A DNA stretch of 64,000 nt. Source: Voacanga thouarsii. Its lineage: Eukaryota > Streptophyta > Magnoliopsida > Gentianales > Apocynaceae. The notes under the pieces are model-generated. The model was not told the origin of the DNA. It saw only the letters and a list, made by a program, of their open reading frames with translations, and did not search any database. The stretch lies in the NCBI GenBank assembly GCA_026120185.1, contig JANUWF010002061.1, positions 124,001 through 188,000 of the forward strand, given 5' to 3'. The position numbers and the translations under genes were made by a program. Shown piece after piece: positions 46,698 to 59,282 of this stretch (the stretch's first letter is position 1; each line of letters starts with the position of its first letter).

Positions 46698-47522
46698 TTA
46701 GCCAAGATACTCAACAGGTGTGGACATTCTTGTCACGGTTGCCTCCATTCTTTTGAATGGTTTGTCCACCAGAGGCCGATGCTGGTGCAATGGGGTTGTG
46801 TTGGTATCCAGGTGATGCAGTAGGATGACCATACTTACTGAGGTAGCAAACATCGGTATTGGACCAAAAAACCATAGCAGCAGGGTGGTAGCAAAGTACA
46901 AGGCCCTGAGGCCGAGTGACCAAAAATCACCCCCTCTAATGACTGCTAACTCGACATATTTTATGGGAATGTCAGAGTCTGGTGTGCTAATGAGGTAATT
47001 GGCATGGATGAAGCACCTTGATGATTGAACAAAGCACGAAAAAGCCAGTAGGAAACATACGAGGAGACTTATGTACTTGATAGACATTGTAATTTCTCTT
47101 GTGTCGCCATAAATCAATTGGCTTTGGAATATGTTTGAATTGTTTGCCATCCAGGCTCCAATAAGTGAGCTAAGAGTCAGAGAAACCGAAGCCAAGAATG
47201 TGTTTGCTGATACATTGGATGAGAGCACGTCAAGTGCTACAGAAACATTTTTGTTCTCATCCTGCAGAAGTACCCTGGCGGTTAGCAGATTTTGACGGCA
47301 AAATTAGCCCTTTACAAAGCTTAAGAAGATGGAAACGCGAGGTGAAATTCTTACTTGCATAACTTTCTCAACCCATGCTTTCTTGTCATTGTTCTCAAAG
47401 CCAATGACTGTTGTGTGTGGCCGCTTGAGGCATCTGTTGAGCAGGAAAAGATGGTAAGCAAACATGATGAGCAAGCCGGATGGCACCAACACCAAATCAA
47501 GATATTCCTTTTCGAGTATCAT
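46698..47522 (-). CDS. DUF599 family membrane protein
   Basis: Two exons: 47355-47522 (56 codons) and 46698-47261 (187 codons plus stop), joined by a GT/AG intron, giving 243 aa, usual for the family. The chosen start is ATG 47520-47522 (MILEKEYLDLVLVPSG); the frame is open further upstream only to a GTG. DUF599 landmarks are LDLVLVPSGLLIMFAYHLFL near the N-terminus, KKAWVEKVM, NVSVALDVLSSNVSANTFLA, then LTLSSLIGAWM, YISLLVCFLLAFSCFVQSSR and GLRALYFATTLLLWFFGPIP. Four or so hydrophobic segments predict a multi-pass membrane protein. The biochemical function of this plant family is not established. Confidence 0.93.
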
Positions 47523-47599
47523 TTCTGCTTCTCTTTCCTCTGATCCAAAAGGTTTTCCCACAACAGTGGAAGATTTTGAGGCTTTGAAAGCAGCTTAAA

Positions 47600-48705
47600 C
47601 TTTGTATTTGAGAGGAGGAATTAATGACATCTGTTTAAAGCAAAGTCCGGCATTGCGTGGATGAGTTGCCAAGACAACTAGCAAAACTAAATTCACCCAT
47701 TCTTAACGATTAAGGAAACTCTCCCGATAAGGCAAAGTTGACTAGAATCATAAGCATATTCACACACACCCCGCCCTGCAAGCGGTTGATGAGGGGAAGA
47801 TTTGGATCGAGTAACATTTGAGGGCACTCTATTATTCTCACCTTATTTGCGCCTCAGTTGGATTGGCTTGTCCTTGAACCGATTGGCCAAATCAAGTTTT
47901 AAAATACCATAGGCAATGGGATATGGCTGCTTATTTCTTTGAAAAAAATAATATTTCTTAAAATAATAATTTGTTGTAAGTAAATTTATTGTACGCCTCT
48001 GATAAATTAAATAAATTCAAATATATCTCAACTGATCAACTCTGACTTATCTTCAATTATGAAAATAATCAAATTGAAATTTAACTCTATAATTATCCAT
48101 TGATAATGCAAATATTAAAATTGCCAATTAAGTTGTGCTCCTTGGGCAAGGAAATAATATTTCTTGTCATCTGTAACGTGGAGGATACCTAAACTTGAAT
48201 ATTAACAATTAAACACAAAACTTGGATATGGTTGCAAAAATACTCCTATTCGTCGTCAATAAAACTTTGAAGCAGAGCATCCCTTATCCCTCTGTCAGCA
48301 CAGGATTTCAGGCATTTATGTATCATAGCGTTTGGGTTTATCCGCCGTCCACTCCATGATATCTCGCACTGATTCATAAGAAAGAAATTATTCTACTGAT
48401 AGGAAACGGTTTGGCATTAATGCATGTTCAAATGAAAATGTGGCTGATAGATAGATAGATGGATGTGATTCGATAAAATTTGTTGAGAGCAAGATTCTGA
48501 CAAAAAGAAAGAATTTCCAGTTATATACGGACATAGCCTGTATTCCCTGTCAACTAGCAAGACACTTAAGACATCAAAAATAAAGTACGAAATGAAAATG
48601 AGAACAAAGGACCAATTGAATGGATTTCAGTCATGCAATAACCTAAAAGCAGCGGAAAAAATTAAAATGAGTATAAAAATAACAAGTACGGAGTTTAACT
48701 TTTAT
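47600..48705. other. Intergenic DNA
   Basis: DUF599 5' flank followed by AT-rich DNA. No gene or clear promoter element is recognised. Confidence 0.5.
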
Positions 48706-50190
48706 TGTCGGATCTCAAAAATTTTTCTTGATTTTAATCGACGCGCGATGCAGTAAGGGAATCTAACTACTTGTTCGACACAACCCAATAACAACAAACC
48801 AGGTGTTTCTCCATTTTCTTGATTATTCAAGACAAGTCACTATAATTCAAGGATATAATTGTCTCTAATACAAATTCACACAAAAATTTGAATACTCACG
48901 AGTCACTTAATTCTGTGCTAGGAGAATAATATTGCGACTAGGAAGAGGAAGAAGACGACTACGCAAAAACTATTTCTGTGTCTTGTACTTTAAGGAAACG
49001 ACTTTCTATTTCCTATAGGTTTTAGGATTTTAACCAATTGCAATTAAGTCTTTTAAGATTAATTAATCATAATTAAATTCTTAAAGTTAGTGTAATCGCA
49101 ATTAGGCTCATGAATTATAACAAATTTATAATTCACCTATATGATTATTTTCTTCTCACAATTAACCTCATAATATTATCAAATAATATATTGAATACTC
49201 AAATTTTTATTGTGTGTGACCTATTAGGTTTTCTGATCTATTAGTTACAAATTATCAATTAATTCAAATATCTTTAGGATTAATAAACCTTGATAATTAG
49301 AATTAACTTATTAATTCTAATTATGATTGATTTTATTAATTCTCTAATTAATAAATCTATATTCAGCAGATCATGAATGGTATCTAACAACATCACCACT
49401 CAAAAGTCTAAAAAGTCAAGTGGCTTGACAAACCTTTCAACACAAACCTTTCAATAACAAACGACAGTGTTATAAACTCTTTTCACTATACAATATTTCA
49501 TTCGATTTAGAGTATGAGATTAGAGTCAACTCCCTCCAGAATATTAATTAATTCTCACCCGAATATTTTAGTAATTGTTCCCGAAATCCATTACTCATCA
49601 TGTGTATCAATTGAAACTATTTACAATATACAATTGCTTTGGCCAAGAACTTCTCGAATAGTGATTCCTACAAGTAGCCGTGAGATATTCGCTCATACTA
49701 TTATGAGTGGTGAATCCTTTATTGATCCTCTCAACTACTTTTATTTTATTTATTTCATGTTGTAACCAATATACATCCCATAGGTAGACTTGTCAAGACT
49801 TCAAAGAGAATCAAAGCACAACGATTAACAAACAAAGTACCTTAGATATTTCAAATCTAAGGATACTTGCACATTTGTTATAATGAGATTCTATCAGTGA
49901 TATTAAATAGTTATCTATATGATTATCTCATAACTTGATCATTCAATGTACTTATTCTAATAACAAGCATTTACATGTTATCTTTGAGTATAACAATGCT
50001 CACGGATGTAAGAACTACCGTCTGATCAAACCAAGAAGTATAATACGTGCTAATTTTGACACATTAATGATATCATATCTCATTAATACTATAACTATGA
50101 ATAATTTAAATACAAATACTATCTAGTATAGTAAGAATCTCACCTCATGATTTGTTTAAAACAATATTACACTTGGAATTTTATCTAACA
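48706..50190. mobile_element. Probable solo LTR (about 1.5 kb)
   Basis: Starts TGTCGGATCTC and ends ATCTAACA, so it has TG...CA termini. Flanks are TTTAT on the left and GTTAT on the right, a 5-bp duplication with one mismatch. Non-coding throughout. The transcription orientation is probably minus, with the LTR beginning TGTTAGATAAAATTCC, but this is not certain. Confidence 0.5.
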
Positions 50191-50493
50191 GTTATATTCA
50201 CATAAAAATATAAATTAAATAAATTAAAAGATAAAAAATGTCTTATATTATTAAATAAATGTACAATATACAAAATACATGTAACACTAACACCAATAAC
50301 AACTAATACAAAGCATATTTACAAACTCCAACCTTGTTACACAGAAATCAAAAGCATGTTGGGAAAAGAAAGAATAAAACAGCCAATGCAGCGAAAATCC
50401 CTAAACAGGAATTTCGAATCCATAAATAGGACCAAGCAAATTATGGCTGCCGGACTACAAGTTAGGAGGAAAGTTCTATGCCTACAATCTTCT

Positions 50494-51600
50494 TCATTTA
50501 AAAGACACATTGCACCCCTTGGAATTAGCCCTTTTCAGGGGAGGCCTGGCACTCTGGTATCCTGATGGAGAGGAATCAGGGCTAGAGTTGTTCAGACTTG
50601 AACCTTCAAAACGTGAAGATGGGCACTTCAGGATTCCCTTCAGAGGTTTATTGGAAATAGAGGCCTCCTTGCCGGGATTATCAGTTGAAATGCTTGTCAG
50701 AAAATTGGAAACTTCACCTGGGGTCCCTCCGCTACCTTTGATAAGAACAAGACCATCCCCTGAAGAGTCATCTTTGGCATGAAAAAGATCATTTGCAAAA
50801 GGGATCTGCTCATGTGTGGCCATTGCAGGAATGGCCTCTTCACTAAGGCAGTTTAAGGGCCAGGTCTGATCCTCGGATTCCGGGGAGCATTTTTCCACAC
50901 GAATCTCATCAATTTCCTTTTCACTTTTGCGAAATTTGAACCACCCTTCAGTAGACAAAGGCAAAGAATGGAAATTCCTCAGAAACGAACTTTTCTTGGG
51001 AGCATCCTCTGACTTTTTCTTGTCATTTGCATTCAGCAATGTCATGCCTATTGCGGTGGTTATGAAGAGCTGGCAAATCGCACACTTAATCTGCTCATGC
51101 CTCTCAAAAGATGAAGCTTCTGTAAGACCAATCATCTTCTTGATCCCAAGGACTTTAAGTGCAAGCTCTGCCAAATCACACCTCTTATATTTGGAGTCAT
51201 TGAGAATCTTGGCGGCCAGGTAACCGATGTCAACTTTATTTTTTGTCAACCCCAGTTCTGCAAAGGGGAAAAGATCTTTCTTCTCAGGAATTCCATAGGC
51301 AACAAAGCGAATTCTTTCATCAGTAAGAAACTTGAAGATTGTTTCCGGCAATAAATCTCCTAAATGAAACCTGAGGATCATGCAACCCACACCAAAGCAA
51401 AATAATAACAGGACAATGGAGGGATCACGCGGGTGGCACATTACATCAAGGCCAACAATAGGTGGACGTGCCCAAAGCTTTCCCTCAGGGAAAAGAAAAT
51501 CCATGGAGCATAAAGACTCGAAATCTTTTGGCTTGAAGGTAATACCTTCAAGTTTGACCTCGAACCGATTAGTTCTCAAGTAGACGATTCCAGCCGTCAT
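50494..51600 (-). CDS. WRN-exonuclease-like RNase H-fold protein, probably inactive
   Basis: 368-residue intronless protein. Residues about 47-185 resemble the 3'-5' exonuclease (DEDDy) fold of plant WRN-exonuclease-like proteins: PIVGLDVM at 47-54, LLFCFGVGCMILRFHL, LLPETIFKFLTDERIRFVAY, then ELGLTKNKVDIGYLAA and LAELALKVLG. The metal-binding positions are degraded. Motif I D-x-E is D52-V-M54, and motif III (usually Y-x3-D near the end) is replaced by the CAICQ region at 173-177. Catalysis is therefore unlikely. The C-terminal half (about 195-368) is polar and Ser-rich with basic patches (PPLKRANSKG near the end) and probably disordered. The start is the first in-frame ATG, 51598-51600. A nucleic-acid-binding or scaffolding role is possible but inferred. 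Confidence 0.8.
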   Translation of the reverse strand: MTAGIVYLRTNRFEVKLEGITFKPKDFESLCSMDFLFPEGKLWARPPIVGLDVMCHPRDPSIVLLLFCFGVGCMILRFHLGDLLPETIFKFLTDERIRFVAYGIPEKKDLFPFAELGLTKNKVDIGYLAAKILNDSKYKRCDLAELALKVLGIKKMIGLTEASSFERHEQIKCAICQLFITTAIGMTLLNANDKKKSEDAPKKSSFLRNFHSLPLSTEGWFKFRKSEKEIDEIRVEKCSPESEDQTWPLNCLSEEAIPAMATHEQIPFANDLFHAKDDSSGDGLVLIKGSGGTPGEVSNFLTSISTDNPGKEASISNKPLKGILKCPSSRFEGSSLNNSSPDSSPSGYQSARPPLKRANSKGCNVSFK

Positions 51601-52731
51601 GAGCTTGTGAAATTTGGTTCAGTGAAGATTGTGGAATTATTGCCAATCTGGAATAAGAGTTGATGGGAACATCAAAGAAGGATGCAAGGTCGAACAACTC
51701 TTTTCAAATAGATTCTAGTTGCATAATATTGCAATTTTGGTTATTTGCATCTGGTTAGCGGCAATAGAATCGCGAATTGGAATGCAAGGAAATTTTATCA
51801 AGGCAGAACAGAAGAGAATGATGAACGAGGAGACAACTGGTGGTTGTTGAAAAATCATATCTATTTATTAGGCCTTTCACCTGTTTGTTTTGTATCAATT
51901 ACAACCACATAAATCCTATGATAAAAATGGCGGTAGCTAAACTAACTGGTGGTACGTTAACAATACTGACAAAGGTTTTAGCCAGACTACCAGAAACTTA
52001 TCTTTGAATGAAATGTGTCATTCTCATCCGCACGCATTCACCGTTTGATAGAAACCACTCCCCAGTCTTGATTCAGAGTCCTCTAAATTAATGGAGTCAA
52101 ATTTTTTAAACCACTAAGATGACAAACAAATCAGCGGTTGCTAACAAACTCAAGCCAGACCTTAAGATTCCTCCACAGGGTGAATTTTAAACATCCTAAA
52201 ATTCTCAGCCGTATTATGAACATCCTCAGTTTCAACTTTCACAGATCTCCAGAAAAATAGATACAAATTATGTACATAAACTGCACACATCAACAGAAAT
52301 TAGGAAGATAACAAAGAACAAGGGAAATTAGAGGGGGGAAAATGGTTTCATTGCTTAGGCCATCATCCTATTTGTCATTGGATCAAAACAAGTTTATGTT
52401 CCATCGAACAACCCAACCATCATGGGTTCATCCAAACAGACAATAAGTGAACCAAAGAAAAGATAGAAAGTGCATGCTTGGGATAGGCCAATCCATAATT
52501 AAACCTCTAAACAAAAAGCTCTAAGAGAGAAAGGATCAAAATAACTTCTAAAATCTCATTAAACCATAATTAAACTACAACTGCATGGTCGGAATGTATA
52601 GTCCAATTCCGAAATTCAATTACAAAAGACTAGATTCAAACACGCTACTATTGCATAGATCTCTTATGTACCCATATTACAGATAGCACTGCATAAAACC
52701 ACGAACCTACTTGGATTCACCGGGTTGAAAA
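51601..52731. other. Intergenic DNA between two minus-strand genes
   Basis: 51601-51900 is the 5' flank of the exonuclease-like gene. About 52330-52731 probably contains the histone H3 3' UTR. No further gene is recognised. Confidence 0.5.
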
Positions 52732-53364
<633 letters not shown>

Positions 53365-53485
53365 TCAACGGCTGTGCTTGATTAGTGGGAAAGTAATGTT
53401 TTTATTGGAAGTGGTGGGGGAGGAGTGACTAGAAGCGTAGGATGAGTTCTAATCGACGGATTTGGTTCATCTGGAGGTGAGGCCT

Positions 53486-53500
53486 GGATCGATGACGTGG
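53486..53500 (-). promoter_or_regulatory. Plant histone type I element, distal, partial
   Basis: Minus strand CCACGTCATCGATCC repeats the first 15 bases of the proximal element; the last three diverge (AGG). It lies about 190 bp further upstream. Confidence 0.75.
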
Positions 53501-53699
53501 ATAGTGAGCTGTTCTTGAAAGCGGGGGTAAAAAGAGTCACCAGAGGATTTGAATATTCACCCGAAATTAGATTGCCGCCGACGGAAGAATTAAGGCCAAA
53601 AAGTTCAACCGCCGGCGCTTGCCTTCCCATTTGCCGCCAAAGCCAAGTGAGGGTTCCGAATCTGGTTATTCTTTATGGTAATATTCTTTTTAATATATT

Positions 53700-54434
53700 A
53701 TTAAAAATATAATACATAATTGTTGAATCAATAAATACTTAATTTATTTTTATTTAATAATGTTAAAAATGCATAATAATCAGTAGAGATGAGTTAAATT
53801 TATGTCCTTCCAACTTAAATCTACACATCTATATATTAATTAGACAAATGTGTTATTCTTCCCTTCTAACTTTAAAATATTATTTTTTTTTAACTTTTAA
53901 ACAAATCTATCTCTTTTGAATAAATATCAAACTAATTTAAGTAAATAAAATTATATAAAAATTAAATTGTTAAAAAAATAATAAATAGTACAATAATTAA
54001 ATTCATATATTTATCATATATTGAAAGTTTTATTTTTTTCTCATTTTTCTTTCATACTTTGTGAAATACTTTGTGAAAGTATATAGTAAATATAATTTTT
54101 TATTCCATTTGATTAAAAAATTATTGATTTATTTATTCTTAAAATTATGTATTTTATTAAAAAATTAGTAAAATATAAATTTTATCAAAGATTAAAAGAA
54201 AAAAAATACAAACCATTAAGGATATACATGAAGACAAAAAAATATAATTAATAACTCTCAACTTTTATTAATTATTTGTTATTAAAATAATTAATTTATA
54301 TACACAAAAAAATAGTGGCATTGATTGAAAGTAATAATAAAAAATGACACTTTTGTCTAATTCATAAATATTAATAGATAGGGATGTTAATTTATGTTTA
54401 AGAGGTGTTAATTTAACTATTCTCTAATGAGTAA
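53700..54434. other. AT-rich intergenic DNA
   Basis: No gene recognised. Confidence 0.6.
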
Positions 54435-54871
54435 TAGATGTGTAAATGAATTGAGATTTTATCGAATATATTTTGGCTCGGCATGATAAGAGCTCAGTTC
54501 GAATTTGAAATATCGAGTTCAAGCTCAAATATAACCCTTATATTTATGCTTGAATTTTAAAAGAATCGAATTCGAATATCTAAATATTAGACTCAAAGAC
54601 TCGCGAACATGTTCGATTAATTAATTAATATATAATTTATAATATATTATATTATAAATTATTTATTTAAATTCGAATTCCAATTTTCAAACTTATTATA
54701 ATCGAATTTCGAATCGAACTTGAACTTTAAAGTATTTGAAACGAATTGAGCTCGAGCTAAGATTTGATATTCGAATCTAACTTAAGATCAAATTCGAGCC
54801 ATGTGCGAAAATAATATAGTTCGACTTGATTATCTTGTGGTTCAATTTGTTTCGATTCGAATACAATCCTA
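54435..54871. mobile_element. Non-autonomous hAT element, 437 bp
   Basis: Flanked by a perfect 8-bp target duplication ATGAGTAA (54427-54434 and 54872-54879). Ends are TAGATGTGTAAATGAATTG and, reverse-complemented, TAGGATTGTATTCGAATCG, so TAG...CTA. The interior has repeated TCGAATT/AATTCGA motifs and no coding capacity. A truncated relative lies at 36147-36500. Confidence 0.85.
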
Positions 54872-54880
54872 ATGAGTAAT

Positions 54881-57486
54881 GACATTAGATGATGATGAAT
54901 TAAATATTTGTTAAATCTGTAAACACGTATACTATTTTTAATAGTATATTAAATAATATTACATAGAATGTATTAAAAATTTCACAAACCTCAAGTAAAA
55001 ACTGTCGTGCACAAATTTTAAGATATATTATATCCTTTTATCAGATATAATTTTTATAGCTTGTAATCCATAATAGTACTAAAATAACATTTGAATTTTA
55101 CCCCATATATATTTGTAAATTGTTCAAAGTATATGCATGAATAGTTATATATTTCTTCACTTTATATTTGGTTCACAAAAAGGAGGAAGGAGAGTGAAAC
55201 TTTTACTTTTATTAAGAGAAATAAATATAATTTATTTTTATTTTATTTAATTCGAGTGGAAGAAAAATAATTTGGACAGACAGATTTTTTCTATATAAAG
55301 AAAGATAGTTTTTCTTCCTATTTTACTTTTTTTTTATCTTTCCTTCTTAATCAAATCATATAAATAACTCACTTTTCATTCCCGTCAAACATTCTATTAA
55401 TGTGCGAAGATAATATTAATGTATTATTTTTTTTTACAGTAGAATGCCCATTAAATTTCGCACCTTTTTCTTATAAGATCGGATCTCAGCTTTGTTACAC
55501 TGTGTCTAGCCTTTTCAATTATGAAAGTTTCCATTATGTTGAAATGTGGCCCTTTGAATCCATCAAAGATAATTTTTGTAATTCCCTCAAAAAAAAAAAA
55601 AAAATCATTTGCCATTCGCCATGGCACTTGCCACAAGCCATCACTGTCCCTGTTTACTCTAAATGCTACTCGTATATACACAAAAACCAAATGCATGTCA
55701 CGTTTAATTGGTTTCGAATTTACACATTTAACACTGTGTTTGGTTTGAGTAAAAAGAATAAATATTTTATTCTCGGTAAATTAATGATGGAAGTAAATTG
55801 GAATGGGAGCTACCCCTACAAATTGTGAAATATTTCTATTCAATTTTGGAGGAGTTAGGATTTAAATTTACAAACACACACACATATATATATATACACT
55901 CACATATACACATGGCATATCCTTCTCATTTTTATTATATTTGAAAAGTAATTCTTTTCAATCTAAACTAAAACTTTAATTTAAAATAATATTAATTTAA
56001 ATAATTTTCGTTTCTCGAGAACTGTTATTTATTTACGATACATTATATTTTATCTCTCTTATTAATGATTGGACTTTACATTTATTTCTCATTTAATAAT
56101 ATTTTATTAAATTTTAATAAAATTATCTCAATCTAATTATGATCCAAATACATCATAAATAAATAAATTGAATGGATATAATAGTAAATTTAATATAATA
56201 ATAAATATTTTATTTACTTTCCTTATACCCTAATATAAATAAGATTAGAATAAATACAATTTACTTATTCTATTGAAAATAAATGCGTCACTTCCTTTCC
56301 CTCCCCTTTTATAAATCAAACAAAGTGGAAGTTATTTCTACGTTCAATCTCATTTCTCACAAAAAAATATGATATAATGTCTTTTTTTTTAATTGTCTGG
56401 TTTGAGAGTTATAAAATTTTGAAACTTGTTAGATAATATGTATATATTTATAGAACATTATGTAGTGATTGGAAAAAAAACAGAGAGCATGCACGGGAGA
56501 ACAAAAATGGAGGAAATAAAACTAAACAGAGCATAACAACAGCATGGAAGCTTTAAAACAATACCTTTTAGTGCCTTAAACCTTGAAGACTGAAGGAGAA
56601 TAGATTGGATCACAAAAAACAGCTTCCTCCTCCCGTTTGATGAAGCCTCCGGTTTCGATTGCCAATCTCCTCTTCACCTCCAGTGTGTTAATGCCTGGCT
56701 CTTCAGTTCTCAAAATATGGCCCTCCCTAATCCTTGTTGGTGAACACAGAAAATGGATTGAGAAGAACCATCCATTTTAGTCGTCTGTTAGCTTGGCTTC
56801 TTATGCATTTAGCTAACAACCAAAACCAAAAACAGAAAACCAAGAGTCTTGGGGAGAGATTTTATTTTTATTTTCAATTTTATTTTTCCACACATAATCA
56901 CTTATTTAAACATAATGAGTCTTTTCCAAACGATATTGTGCACAAATAAAGAAAATACATTCACAAACGATTTCTGAAAAATTAACTTTTTTATTAAAAT
57001 ATTCGATATTTATATCATAAACTAAGTCTAAGAGGACATATTTTCCAACGCATTACACTAAAATTTTATAATATAACTTTATATAGTACCTAACTCTTCT
57101 TCTTTTTTTTTTTTTTTGAAGGATATATTAAGGAAGAAAGTATTTTAATAGACCTACAACTTGATGAATCTCTAATTAATTCGATTGCTCACTTTGATAT
57201 ATATCACTAATTTAGTCTCTTAAATTTTATTGTTAAAAAAGTAAAAATGACAGAGGTAGGTAAAATGTAAACTAAGGAAAGTAGGAGGTGGCTTTGATTC
57301 CATAATGGTGGTAGAATTTCAAAAGGAAGAGGGGAGGGAGGACTCTGTTTTTCTTTTTTTTTTTTGTTCCCTTCTAATTCAGGACATATTTGTTATTTCA
57401 CATGCATTTTAACAATTAATTAGTTAACCAAGGGTAAATAGGAACAAAATATACGTTTTTTAATTTTAAGGACTTAAGTGCTTATA
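54881..57486. other. AT-rich intergenic DNA
   Basis: No firm gene. A 142-codon open frame at 55400-55828 contains an A-run-encoded lysine tract and no domain. A short CA/TA microsatellite lies at 55873-55912. An exon-like minus-strand frame at 56576-56776 is listed separately. Confidence 0.5.
56576..56776 (-). other. Orphan exon-like open frame, unidentified
   Basis: 66 codons without ATG, ending in TAA. The peptide has balanced, gene-like composition (SPTRIREGHILRTEEPGINT, LEVKRRLAIETGGFIKREEE, then AVFCDPIYSPSVFKV). GC content is higher than in the flanks. A possible splice acceptor AAG precedes the ATTAGG codons. It might be the last exon of a degraded or unrecognised gene. No family is recognised, and no upstream exon was found. 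Confidence 0.3.
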
Positions 57487-59282
57487 TGTTGGAATATATG
57501 TCATCTAAACTAATTTATCTGGTGTAATTATCGAATTTATTAATAAAATAATTTATTTTCAAAATTTGTTTATGAATTTATATTTTATTTGTGCACTATT
57601 TTCGTTTAAAAATGACTCACTGTGTTTAAGTATGTGATCAATGTGAATGGTGGTATTTCACAGTAAGGTATGAATCACGGGTTATTTAACACATAAATGT
57701 TTATTCTTAACCGATTAATGAGAATGATAATTTTATCATATTTAAATTATTATGTTGTGAATTTCAAATGGGAAATGATTTACCTTTAACCAGTGAATAA
57801 CCCACTCACTTTCATAGCATTAGCGTATTTTGAATACATAAAATAGGACATGTAATAGTATTTTCTAAAAGTACTATTTAAAAGAAACCTAAAATATTAC
57901 TGCTACAGCGTGGACTAATACTCTACTGCTTGAATATGAGTTGGCGATCTAACGAAATTAGAAGCATATACTTTGATATACTATAGTTGATGTTCTTTCG
58001 TAGAGTTGATATATTTGTATGTTGGGTATACGTGACTAGTTAGTTTAAGAGAAACTTGTACAATATAACCTTTACGTTATATCATCCCTTATGACTGTTC
58101 AAATTATCTAATTATCCAGGACCCTGGGTACATGATTTTGATGTTTACTTTAGGATAACTCCATTGGAAAGTGAAAACATTTCAAGAGTCGTGGATCATT
58201 GGATTAGAAGTTCAAGGATGACAAATGTCTATTAGAGATATGTTAGTACACTCTTCCTCTCTAATTGCACGGCGATGCGTAGAGGGGTACTTTAGTCATT
58301 ACACATGTAGGTCGAAGACTTTGTTAATGCAACATTTTTTTTGCGGTCAATATTTTCTTATGGTAATATCAGAAAAATATTTAAAATACAAAATATAGCT
58401 ATTTATATAACAGGGGTATTTTGGTCATTTTGGTAGCCAATGCGATGTGTCTTTTGGTCCCCGAAATGGCCCTTAAGTCATGAAAGATTTGGGTTAAGGA
58501 ATTGATCTTGATAATTATGAGTTTTATTTTATTAGTCTAATTTATTATTTGACTATAATAAAATAAAAAGTTTGAGAAAAAGTATTTATGTTATCTATTT
58601 TAATTAATTAATTAGGACCCAAGACTCATATTGAATAATTAGAAAATTAAGCTGGATATAAACTAGATAAAATGTATGAAATTTTATGTTGGTCTATTTT
58701 AACTTGTTAATTATTTATTGGCTATTTAAATAAAGTTTAGAAAATAAATAATTGAGATTTATTATTTATAAGTGTTCAAGCCCAAAAATAAATAATTTTA
58801 TCTGACTCAATATATAAGACCAAGGGCAAAATAAAATTAAAAAATATTAAATTAATTAATTAATTAAATTATAAAAAAAAACAACACGGGATGGATCTCG
58901 TGTTGTTTCGCCTAAAGGATAACAAAAAATATGAATGCTTTCTGTTTGCACGTGAATGGACTCTCTCTCGAGAATTGACTGAAATGAATGAAAAATGAAT
59001 TGAAGTGCAAGTTTTTGGTTTTGCACTTCTGGGTCCATCATTCACATAGAAACAAAAACCCAACTTCATGGAGAAGCCTTCAAGGCTTATCAAAACCCAA
59101 TATTTAAACTTTCATCGGTTGTACTACGAGTACCATTTTGAAAGATTAAATGCTTTGCGTGAATGAGATACAATAGACGCTTGTAAGGACGTGATCCAAT
59201 AACCTCAAGTATCCTTGTACAAATATCTACATCCAGTGTAAAGAGGGTCATTCAATCACGTAAATTTTTTATTTTCCTAACA
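57487..59282 (+). mobile_element. Large LTR-like unit (about 1.8 kb)
   Basis: Begins TGTTGGAATATATGTC and ends TTTTCCTAACA, giving TG...CA ends and a length seen for large plant copia/LARD LTRs. No coding content. Flanking 5-mers (TTATA and TGTTT) do not match, so it may be one LTR of a truncated element or have lost its duplication. It contains a hairpin at about 58879-58910. Confidence 0.45.
58879..58910. repeat. Inverted repeat (hairpin) within the LTR-like unit
   Basis: AAACAACACG and CGTGTTGTTT form a perfect 10-bp stem around a loop of about 12 bases (GGATGGATCT-type). Confidence 0.8.

Noticed and set aside
47523..47561. Upstream start of the DUF599 gene
   Set aside because: The codon is GTG; ATG 47522 gives the normal family N-terminus.
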